A stretch of DNA of 10,179 nt from an uncultured Clostridia bacterium (GTDB lineage Bacteria; Bacillota; Clostridia; Oscillospirales; Oscillospiraceae), in contig CAMWSZ010000072.1 in assembly GCA_947177005.1 (NCBI GenBank), positions 1 through 10,179 on the forward strand, in the 5' to 3' direction. The notes below the pieces were generated by a model. That model saw nothing but the letters and a program-made list of their open reading frames with translations. It was not told where the DNA came from and searched no databases. The translations under genes and the position numbers were made by a program. Shown here piece after piece: positions 1-6,090 of the stretch (positions are counted from its first letter, which is position 1; every line of letters starts with the position of its first letter).

Positions 1-68
1 TTCACGCCGAAGCCGGCATCCGCGCTGCTCAGGAGGCTCGTGGGCTCGGCGATGTGTATAAGCGACAG
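1..68. other. Sequencing-adapter remnant (Illumina P7 + index + Nextera mosaic end), not genomic
   Basis: Seen: bases 3-26 match the 24-base Illumina P7 oligo at 18 positions, and all six differences are A in P7 but C here. Bases 27-34 (GCTCAGGA) are exactly the reverse complement of Nextera index N704 (TCCTGAGC). Bases 35-49 match the Nextera read-2 stem at 14 of 15 positions, and bases 50-68 match the 19-base transposase mosaic end at 17 of 19, both differences again A to C. The parts are in the order and lengths of a real library adapter. Read on the other strand, the errors are mainly T to G, as in a low-quality read running through a short insert into adapter. The leading TT would be the poly-A often seen past the adapter end. 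Adapter sequences are recalled from general knowledge. Inference: genomic sequence starts at base 69. Confidence 0.95.
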
Positions 69-1010
69 GTCGCCGACGCACCTGCTCAACACTACAACCC
101 CCTGTTTATCTACGGCGACTCAGGTCTGGGTAAAACTCACCTCCTCTATGCCATCGCCCACGTGATTCAACAAAAAAACCCTGAATTTCGCATCCTGTAT
201 ATCAAAGGCGACGAATTTATCAACGACTTTATTGAATCTGTCCGTTCCGGTAAAGCCGGAGACTTCCGTATCAAATACCGGGAAGCCGACCTGATGCTGG
301 TAGACGATATCCAATTTGTCGCCGGTAAAGTAGAAACCCAAAACGAATTCTTCCATACCTTTAACACCCTCTACGAAAGTAAAAAACAAATCGTCCTCAC
401 CTCTGACCGCCCCCCACATGAAATGGCCCAGCTGGACGACCGCCTCCGCACCCGCTTTGAATGGGGACTTATGACAGACGTCCAGCCCCCTACACTGGAA
501 ACCCGTGAAGCAATCCTGAAAAACAAAGCCGCTCAACTGGGATTCGTGCTCTCCGACGACATCGCCCACTACATTGCCACTAAAATCACCGCCAACGTCC
601 GGCAACTGGAGGGCACCGTAAAAAAAATCAAAGCCTTCCGTGATCTGGATGGCACGGAAGTCAACCGGGAAACCGTAGACCGGGCCATCCAAGACATGAG
701 CAAATCCAATGAATTCATTATCACACCAGAAAACATCATCCGGGAAATCTGCCGGTACTTCCGTATCGAAGAAGATCAAATCAAAGGACAGTCCCGCAGC
801 AGAGACTGCCTCAACGCCAGACAAATCGCTATGTATCTCATCCGGCGCATGACCAGCCTCACCTTAGATGAAACCGGCCAGATTTTTGGCGGACGCGACC
901 ACGCAACCGTCCTTAACTCTATTTCAAAAGTAGATAAAAAGATGAAAAACGACTCAAATTTTGCCGAAACCGTAAAAGCAATTATCACAAATATCAATTC
1001 GACAAAATGA
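69..1010 (+). CDS. dnaA: Chromosomal replication initiator DnaA, 5'-truncated
   Basis: DnaA is the AAA+ ATPase that binds DnaA boxes, oligomerises and melts oriC. The genomic part codes for 313 residues ending at TGA 1008-1010; full-length family members have about 440-460. Domain I, domain II and the start of domain III, roughly the first 130 residues, are missing because an adapter is fused at base 68. The GTG at 54 lies inside the adapter and is not a true start. Visible motifs are the YNPLFIYG segment, Walker A GDSGLGKT (114-137; the family usually has GGVGLGKT), Walker B LMLVDDIQF (about 291-317), sensor I LTSDRP, the arginine-finger segment RLRTRFEWGL, and the domain IV DNA-binding signature GGRDHATVLNS (888-920). 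Domain IV reads the DnaA box. The gene lies directly upstream of the box cluster, as in other Bacillota. Identification is secure; the N-terminus cannot be recovered from this window. Confidence 0.97.
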   Translation, partial: VADAPAQHYNPLFIYGDSGLGKTHLLYAIAHVIQQKNPEFRILYIKGDEFINDFIESVRSGKAGDFRIKYREADLMLVDDIQFVAGKVETQNEFFHTFNTLYESKKQIVLTSDRPPHEMAQLDDRLRTRFEWGLMTDVQPPTLETREAILKNKAAQLGFVLSDDIAHYIATKITANVRQLEGTVKKIKAFRDLDGTEVNRETVDRAIQDMSKSNEFIITPENIIREICRYFRIEEDQIKGQSRSRDCLNARQIAMYLIRRMTSLTLDETGQIFGGRDHATVLNSISKVDKKMKNDSNFAETVKAIITNINSTK

Positions 1011-1198
1011 GCGCGACAAGAATCGAGGAATATCAACATTTTCCCCCAAGTTTTCCACAATCTTTTCAATTTCCACATTTGATATCCTGTGGAAAAAAAC
1101 CGCCCAGAAACAAGCTGTGGATATCTGTGGAGAAATAAAAAGTTTTCCACACCCTAAGCACACCCAATTTTTTCAGTATTTGCAATACTTTCGCCAAG

Positions 1199-1207
1199 TT
1201 ATCCACA
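1199..1207 (+). promoter_or_regulatory. Consensus DnaA box
   Basis: TTATCCACA is an exact match to the DnaA-box consensus and the only perfect copy in the dnaA-dnaN gap. It is the box closest to dnaN and borders the candidate unwinding segment, so it is the best candidate for the anchoring site that loads the DnaA filament. Confidence 0.85.
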
Positions 1208-1220
1208 AAATTTCGCCCTA

Positions 1221-1256
1221 CGGCTCCTACTACCAAAATAATAATTCTATAACTCT
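1221..1256 (+). promoter_or_regulatory. Candidate DNA-unwinding element with short DnaA-trio-like run
   Basis: After the perfect DnaA box and a short GC-richer stretch (about 1214-1226), CTACTA at 1227-1232 gives two 3'-GAT-5' triplets on the other strand. An A/T-rich run (CCAAAATAATAATTCTATAA, 1233-1252) follows. In Bacillus subtilis the basal unwinding system is DnaA boxes, a GC-rich spacer, then DnaA-trios of the 3'-GAT-5' kind. Only two clean trios are visible, so the assignment rests mainly on position and A/T content. Confidence 0.45.
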
Positions 1257-1307
1257 TATCTACTCCAAAACTCCCGACCGATCCAAAACAGAAAGGAACC
1301 CCAAACA

Positions 1308-2417
1308 ATGAAATTCTCCTGTGAAAAGATACTGCTGCAAAACGCCGTAGCTACAACCTCCCGTACAGTCGCAACCAAAAGCTCTATTCCAGCCCTCGAA
1401 GGCATTCTTCTCCAAGCCAGCTCCAACCTGACATTATCCGGTTATAATATGCAAACAGGTATTCGAACAACTCTAGACACCGATATTACCGAAACTGGCT
1501 CCCTTGTTTTACCAGCCAAACTATTAGGCGAAATCATACGACGCCTGCCAGACGACGTCGTTACATTCACCGCCGATCAAAACCTAACCGTTAAACTTAC
1601 CTGCGGCAATGCCACATACAATATACCAGCTATACCCGCAGACGACTATCCAGAATTACCAGAAGTCGAAAACGAACACTCCGTCCATATTCAACAAAAA
1701 ATCCTCCGCGCCATGATCGGAGAAACCTCTTTTGCCGTCTCAACTGACGAGGTCAGACCAATTCATACCGGCTCCCTATTCGAAATCAATGAAAATAACT
1801 TAACAATGGTCAGCGTAGATGGCTTCCGTCTAGCATTACGACGGGAACAACTGGATAACCCTGGAAATAACAACTTTAAGTTTGTTGCCCCCGGAAATGC
1901 CCTTAACGAAGTTGAAAAGATCTGCGAAGATACAGAAGAATCCGCAATAATTACCCTTGGTAATCGCCACCTGCTCTTTGAAGCTGGACAAACACAACTC
2001 ATCTGCCGCCGCCTAGAAGGAGATTTTCTTGACTACAAAGCAGCAATTCCCAGAGCAAACCCAATATCTGTCATAGCAGAAACACGCAATTTAATTACCT
2101 CAATAGACAGAGTTTCAGTTGTTATATCCGACAAACAAAAAAGCCCTATTCGCTGTATTTTTAAAAACAATCAAGTCGTTATTTCAGCTAAAACAGGCAC
2201 CGGCGAAGCTAAAGACATCTGTAAAATTACCGGAGACAGTAACAATTTAGAAATCGGTTTCAACAACCGTTACCTTATAGACGCACTAAAATACGCACCA
2301 GCTGATACCGTAAAGATAGAACTAAATACAGGAATCTCACCATGCATCATTACACCTGTTGAAGGAGAAGAAAAATTCCTGTATATGGTGCTTCCGGTTA
2401 GACTGAAAAACAATTAA
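1308..2417 (+). CDS. dnaN: DNA polymerase III subunit beta (sliding clamp)
   Basis: DnaN forms the dimeric ring that encircles DNA and tethers polymerase III and other clamp-binding proteins to the template. The protein has 369 residues, normal for the family. It opens with MKFSCEKILLQNAV and ends with MVLPVRLKNN; the LPVRL end is the conserved C-terminus next to the partner-binding pocket. The first ATG after an AGAAAGGAAC ribosome-binding site (about 1290-1299) is used. The gene follows the DnaA-box cluster and precedes the S4-domain gene by 15 bases, so they are probably co-transcribed. It is clearly more A/T-rich than gyrB and gyrA (for example 21 G+C in bases 2221-2280), and its coding strand is C-rich over G (23 C to 9 G in 1381-1440). 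Both are unlike the downstream gyrase genes. Confidence 0.98.
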   Translation: MKFSCEKILLQNAVATTSRTVATKSSIPALEGILLQASSNLTLSGYNMQTGIRTTLDTDITETGSLVLPAKLLGEIIRRLPDDVVTFTADQNLTVKLTCGNATYNIPAIPADDYPELPEVENEHSVHIQQKILRAMIGETSFAVSTDEVRPIHTGSLFEINENNLTMVSVDGFRLALRREQLDNPGNNNFKFVAPGNALNEVEKICEDTEESAIITLGNRHLLFEAGQTQLICRRLEGDFLDYKAAIPRANPISVIAETRNLITSIDRVSVVISDKQKSPIRCIFKNNQVVISAKTGTGEAKDICKITGDSNNLEIGFNNRYLIDALKYAPADTVKIELNTGISPCIITPVEGEEKFLYMVLPVRLKNN

Positions 2418-2432
2418 TGTGGGTACTATTCT

Positions 2433-2651
2433 ATGGAAATAATTAATATTACGACAGAATTTATTAAATTACAAGACCTGATGAAACTAGCAAACATGGT
2501 CGAAACCGGCGGAGAAGCAAAAATACTCATCCAAAACTGCCAAGTCACTGTAGACGGAGAACCGTGCCTTCAAAGAGGAAAAAAAATCAGACCCGGAAAC
2601 ATAGTCTCTTTTAATAACCAAAACTATTCTGTAGCCTATGCAGATCAATAA
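2433..2651 (+). CDS. yaaA: Small S4-domain RNA-binding protein (YaaA/RlbA type)
   Basis: A 72-residue protein whose middle (KLQDLMKLANMVETGGEAK through VTVDGEPCLQRGKKIRPGN) has the S4 RNA-binding fold pattern: a helix pair, then a strand-turn region with VDGE and a basic RGKKIRPG segment. In Bacillota this gene sits between dnaN and recF. The B. subtilis relative YaaA, also called RlbA, has been linked to ribosome large-subunit assembly; its exact role is less firm than that of its neighbours. The ribosome-binding site is weak (GTGGG at about 2419-2423), so translation may be coupled to dnaN, which ends 15 bases upstream. The end overlaps the recF start by 14 bases. Family assignment is from sequence and context; the function is inferred. 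Confidence 0.9.
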   Translation: MEIINITTEFIKLQDLMKLANMVETGGEAKILIQNCQVTVDGEPCLQRGKKIRPGNIVSFNNQNYSVAYADQ

Positions 2652-3744
2652 CCTATATTTAGAAAATTTTCGCAACTATTCTAGCCAATATATTAATTTC
2701 GACCCAACTTGCAACGTCATCTGCGGCGAGAATGCACAGGGTAAGACTAATCTTTTGGAAGCAATTATTTGTCTGTCAACCGGAAAATCCCCCAGAACAA
2801 GAGGTGACCAAGAGCTGACCCGCTTTGGTAACATTGGTTACCAAATTCAAGGACATATTTTTACTAGAGGCCGCGATTTCATAAGTAAAATCGAATCGCT
2901 CTCTAATCGAAAGAAAAAAATTTTTGTTAATAAAGTAAGCGTAAAAAACTTTTCCGAACTCAGTCAAACCCTAAATACAATATTTTTTTGTCCGGAAGAT
3001 TTGCAGCTTATTAAAGAAGGTGCCGCCGCCAGACGCCATTTTATGGATGTATCTTTATGCCAATTACGGCCTAATTATGCATCTGCTCTAACGGAATACT
3101 CCAAACTGCATGAACACAAACTCCGTATCCTGCGGGATCAAACAGACCGGCCAGACCTGCTGCAAACTTTGCCGGATTTTAACAAAAGACTGGCTGAAAC
3201 CGGCGCAGTACTAATTCACTATAGAGCAAGATTTGCAAGATGTTTGTCCGAATACGCTGAAATTACCCACCAAGAATGTTCAGGCGGAAAAGAAAAACTG
3301 GAAATCCTATATAAAACAGTAAACACCATTACAGACCCTTTTGAAAAACAAAGGGTTCTAATTCCACAACTGGAAGAGCATTTAAGAAAACATAATACAA
3401 CAGAACTATCAAGCAGACAGTGTCTGTCCGGCCCACATAAGGATGATCTTGAAGTCCTGCTGAACGGCCTCCCAGCACGGTCGTTTGCATCCCAAGGACA
3501 GACCAGAACCGCAGCATTGTCAATGAAACTGGCAGCCAGAGAAATTCATCGGGAAATTATCGGAGAATATCCTGTCCTCCTTCTGGATGACGTACTCAGC
3601 GAGCTGGACCCAAAACGACAGGAATTTGTGCTAAATCGAATCAACGGGGGACAGGTGTTTATTACCTGCTGCGAAAACGACAGGCTCAATCAATTGCTGA
3701 AAGGAAAAGTGTTAACCGTAAAAAACGGCGTCATTACGGAATAA
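2638..3744 (+). CDS. recF: DNA replication and repair protein RecF
   Basis: RecF is an SMC/ABC-type ATPase that, with RecO and RecR, helps load RecA at single-strand gaps and supports restart of stalled forks. The protein has 368 residues, a normal length. It shows Walker A GENAQGKT (residues 30-37), the RecF segment LSGPHKDDL (263-271), the ABC-type signature SQGQTR (285-290), and an extended Walker B VLLLDDVLSELD (313-324). The ATG at 2638 lies inside the end of the S4 gene in another frame, with no clear ribosome-binding site, so translational coupling is likely. MQINNLYLENFRNY is the expected RecF N-terminus. The coding strand has slightly more C than G in most of the gene, and the trend reverses near its end (11 C to 18 G in 3601-3660). 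Confidence 0.97.
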   Translation: MQINNLYLENFRNYSSQYINFDPTCNVICGENAQGKTNLLEAIICLSTGKSPRTRGDQELTRFGNIGYQIQGHIFTRGRDFISKIESLSNRKKKIFVNKVSVKNFSELSQTLNTIFFCPEDLQLIKEGAAARRHFMDVSLCQLRPNYASALTEYSKLHEHKLRILRDQTDRPDLLQTLPDFNKRLAETGAVLIHYRARFARCLSEYAEITHQECSGGKEKLEILYKTVNTITDPFEKQRVLIPQLEEHLRKHNTTELSSRQCLSGPHKDDLEVLLNGLPARSFASQGQTRTAALSMKLAAREIHREIIGEYPVLLLDDVLSELDPKRQEFVLNRINGGQVFITCCENDRLNQLLKGKVLTVKNGVITE

Positions 3745-3816
3745 TTGGAAATCAATGCTGAAACGATGCCCCAACTGCTATAGAGCTGATAGACGGCAAC
3801 AAAAAAGGAGAATTCT

Positions 3817-4086
3817 ATGATCCTGCATTTAGGATGTAATGTATCTGTTCCAATTGCAGATATTGTAGGGATTTTTGATATCGACAACGCATCTACCGCA
3901 AAATCTACTAGAGAATTCCTGCAATCAGCCGAAAATGACGGTATGATTATTACTGCCGGTTCGGACCTGCCCAAATCTATTGTCGTATGCTGTCCCGCGG
4001 GAAGCTGGCAAAGAGTTTATATCTCACCTCTCGCCCCTGCTACCCTGCTAGGCCGGTTGGAGTCTATCCGCTCTTCTTTACTTTAA
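3817..4086 (+). CDS. remB: Extracellular matrix regulator RemB family (DUF370) protein
   Basis: An 89-residue protein opening MILHLGCNVSVPIADIVGIF, with a central PKSIVV motif and a YISPLAPATLLGR end. All three match the DUF370/RemB pattern (B. subtilis YaaB). RemA/RemB proteins are small DNA-binding regulators; RemA in B. subtilis activates biofilm-matrix and osmoprotection genes, and RemB is the related protein encoded between recF and gyrB. The position here is the same. A good ribosome-binding site, AAAGGAG at 3804-3810, lies 6 bases before the ATG. A 72-base gap after recF holds no terminator, so read-through from dnaN-recF is possible. gyrB starts 18 bases after the stop. What it regulates in this organism is unknown; biofilm control should not be assumed. 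Confidence 0.9.
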   Translation: MILHLGCNVSVPIADIVGIFDIDNASTAKSTREFLQSAENDGMIITAGSDLPKSIVVCCPAGSWQRVYISPLAPATLLGRLESIRSSLL

Positions 4087-4104
4087 CCCGGAGGTGTACA
4101 ATCT

Positions 4105-6081
4105 ATGTCTGATTTGAATGAATTAAATGAACTGAACGAATTATATGCTGCCGAAAACATCGCTGCTCCTGTTGACCATGAGTACGGCGGCTCCGAAATC
4201 CAAGTGCTGGAAGGATTGGAAGCCGTCCGGAAACGGCCAGGTATGTATATCGGTTCCACCAGTGAGTCCGGTCTGCATCACCTTGTCTATGAAATCGTCG
4301 ATAACTCCATTGACGAAGCCTTAGCAGGCTTTTGCAGCGAAATTTCCGTCACCATCAACGACGGCGATACAATTACTGTTACCGATAACGGACGCGGAAT
4401 CCCAGTTGATATCCAGCCCCAGACAGGACTGCCGGCCTTGGAAGTCGTGTTTACCGTGCTGCACGCAGGCGGGAAGTTTGGCGGCGGCGGTTATAAGGTC
4501 TCCGGCGGTCTCCACGGCGTGGGCGCAAGCGTCGTTAACGCTCTGAGCGAATGGCTGGTAGTTCAAGTCCATAAAAACGGACAGATCTATCAGATGAAAT
4601 TCGCCAGAGGCGAAATCACAGAGGCTATGCAGGTGGTGGGCCAAACCGAAAAAAATGGTACTGTCGTTACCTTTAAGCCCGACCCTGATATGTTCGATAC
4701 CACCGTATACAACTATGAAACCATTCATACCAGAATGCAGCAGGAGGCGTTTCTCAACGCCGGACTGAAAATTATTACACGCGATGCCCGGCCGGGCCGT
4801 GAGACACAGGATGAAATGCGTTATGAGGGCGGAATCCGTGAGTACGTCGCCTGGCTGAACCAAAGCAAAATCCCAATCCATGAGAATGTTATTTACATGA
4901 GCGGCAGAAAAGATGACTCCTCTGTTGAGGTGGCGATGCAGTATACCGACACCTACAACGAATCAATTGTTTCGTTTGCTAACGACGTGCGAACACCGGA
5001 GGGCGGAATGCATGAGGAGGGGTTCAAACGGGCTTTGACGTCCGCTTTGAACGCCTACGGAAAGAAAGTGAACCTCCTAAAAGGCGATGATAAAGTCTCG
5101 GGCGAGGACTGCCGGGAAGGACTGACCTGCGTCATCTCCGTAAAGCTGACAGAAGCCCAGTTCGAGGGCCAGACTAAAGCGAAATTAGGTAATGCGTCAA
5201 TCCGGACGCTGACGTCCGCGGTAGTCAGCGAAAAATTAGAGGAGTATTTAGAAGAAAATCCCAAAGCTGCAAGGGTTATTCTGGATAAAGCTATGATGGC
5301 CAGCCGTGCGAGAGAGGCCGCCAAAAAAGCCCGGGAATCCGTGCGGCGCAAAAGCGCGCTGGAATCCGGCCAGATGCCCGATAAATTGCAGGACTGCAAC
5401 GAACGGGACCCCGCCTTGTGCGAAATCTATATCGTTGAGGGCGACTCCGCCGCAGGCTCCGCCATTCAGGGACGGGACAGCCGGTTTCAGGCGATTCTCG
5501 CCATGTGGGGGAAAATGCTGAACGTCGAAAAAGCCAGAGCCGATAAAATCTATGGAAACGATAAGCTCTATCCGCTGGTGCTGGGTCTGGGCGCCGGAAT
5601 CGGTGATGAGTTCAATATTGATAAGCTGAGATATCATAAAATCATTATCATGTCCGATGCCGACGTGGACGGTGCGCATATCCGCACGCTGCTGCTGACC
5701 TTTTTCTTCCGCTATATGCGGCCGCTGATCGAAAAGGGCTATGTCTATTCCGCCGTACCGCCCCTCTATAAGCTGACCAGAGGCAAACAGCAAAAGGTGG
5801 CCTACACCGATGAGGAGCGGGACGCGATTTCCGCCGAAATGCGCGGCGGCAATCCCAATGTCAAAGTCGAAATCAACCGCTATAAGGGTCTGGGCGAGAT
5901 GAACGCCGACGAGCTGTGGGAAACCACCATGGACCCGGAAAAACGTACCCTGCGGCGGATTACACTGGACGACGCCGTGGCCGCTGACCAGATCTTTACC
6001 GTGCTAATGGGCGAAGAGGTGGAGCCGCGCAAGGAGTGGATCGAACGAAACGCCAAATATGCGCTCAATCTCGATTATTAA
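4105..6081 (+). CDS. gyrB: DNA gyrase subunit B
   Basis: GyrB is the ATPase half of gyrase (A2B2), which introduces negative supercoils and relieves positive ones ahead of forks. The protein has 658 residues, the insert-free length of Gram-positive enzymes. The GHKL ATPase shows EIVDNSIDEA (Asn67 in the N-box), DNGRGIP (from Asp94) and the glycine-rich lid GKFGGGGYKVSGGLHGVG; QTKAKLGN supplies the ATP-contacting lysine. The TOPRIM domain has EGDSA (catalytic Glu445) and DADVDG (Asp518, Asp520, Asp522). It ends in the usual NLDY. A GGAGGTG ribosome-binding site (4090-4096) lies 8 bases before the ATG. The N-terminus before the conserved IQVLEGLEAVRKRPGMYIG is long and contains three Leu-Asn-Glu repeats (residues 4-12). 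In the TOPRIM segment AILAMWGKML, Trp468 aligns with E. coli Lys447. ParE is less likely given the partner gyrA and the origin context. Confidence 0.97.
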   Translation: MSDLNELNELNELYAAENIAAPVDHEYGGSEIQVLEGLEAVRKRPGMYIGSTSESGLHHLVYEIVDNSIDEALAGFCSEISVTINDGDTITVTDNGRGIPVDIQPQTGLPALEVVFTVLHAGGKFGGGGYKVSGGLHGVGASVVNALSEWLVVQVHKNGQIYQMKFARGEITEAMQVVGQTEKNGTVVTFKPDPDMFDTTVYNYETIHTRMQQEAFLNAGLKIITRDARPGRETQDEMRYEGGIREYVAWLNQSKIPIHENVIYMSGRKDDSSVEVAMQYTDTYNESIVSFANDVRTPEGGMHEEGFKRALTSALNAYGKKVNLLKGDDKVSGEDCREGLTCVISVKLTEAQFEGQTKAKLGNASIRTLTSAVVSEKLEEYLEENPKAARVILDKAMMASRAREAAKKARESVRRKSALESGQMPDKLQDCNERDPALCEIYIVEGDSAAGSAIQGRDSRFQAILAMWGKMLNVEKARADKIYGNDKLYPLVLGLGAGIGDEFNIDKLRYHKIIIMSDADVDGAHIRTLLLTFFFRYMRPLIEKGYVYSAVPPLYKLTRGKQQKVAYTDEERDAISAEMRGGNPNVKVEINRYKGLGEMNADELWETTMDPEKRTLRRITLDDAVAADQIFTVLMGEEVEPRKEWIERNAKYALNLDY

Positions 6082-6090
6082 GGAGGCAAC

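Larger units (their letters stand above)
1011..1307. other. oriC: Putative chromosomal replication origin (oriC), DnaA-box cluster between dnaA and dnaN
   Basis: This 297-base gap holds no convincing gene but many DnaA boxes (consensus TTATCCACA). One box is perfect, at 1199-1207 on the + strand. Boxes with one mismatch lie at 1051-1059 (+), 1089-1097 (-), 1116-1124 (-), 1126-1134 (-) and 1143-1151 (+). A weaker two-mismatch copy is at 1069-1077 (+). The 1116 and 1126 boxes start 10 bases apart, one helical turn, in the same orientation. A small inverted repeat, AGTATT-TGC-AATACT, spans 1175-1189. Downstream of the perfect box come a more GC-rich stretch, a CTACTA motif and an A/T-rich run, a plausible unwinding region. 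Known: Bacillota origins usually lie beside dnaA, often with boxes between dnaA and dnaN. Inference: initiation occurs here, although boxes upstream of dnaA cannot be seen because the sequence is cut. Confidence 0.85.

Noticed and set aside
120..824. A 234-codon frame antisense to dnaA
   Set aside because: dnaA in the sense frame is a clear conserved gene. The antisense frame shows no domain and arises from dnaA codon bias.
1117..1311. A 64-codon + strand frame within the dnaA-dnaN gap
   Set aside because: It spans DnaA boxes and the A/T-rich segment, lacks a ribosome-binding site, and is better explained as origin DNA.
3745..3816. A promoter for remB-gyrB around TATAGA (3779-3784)
   Set aside because: No acceptable -35 box lies 16-18 bases upstream; TTGGAA at 3745 is 28 bases away.
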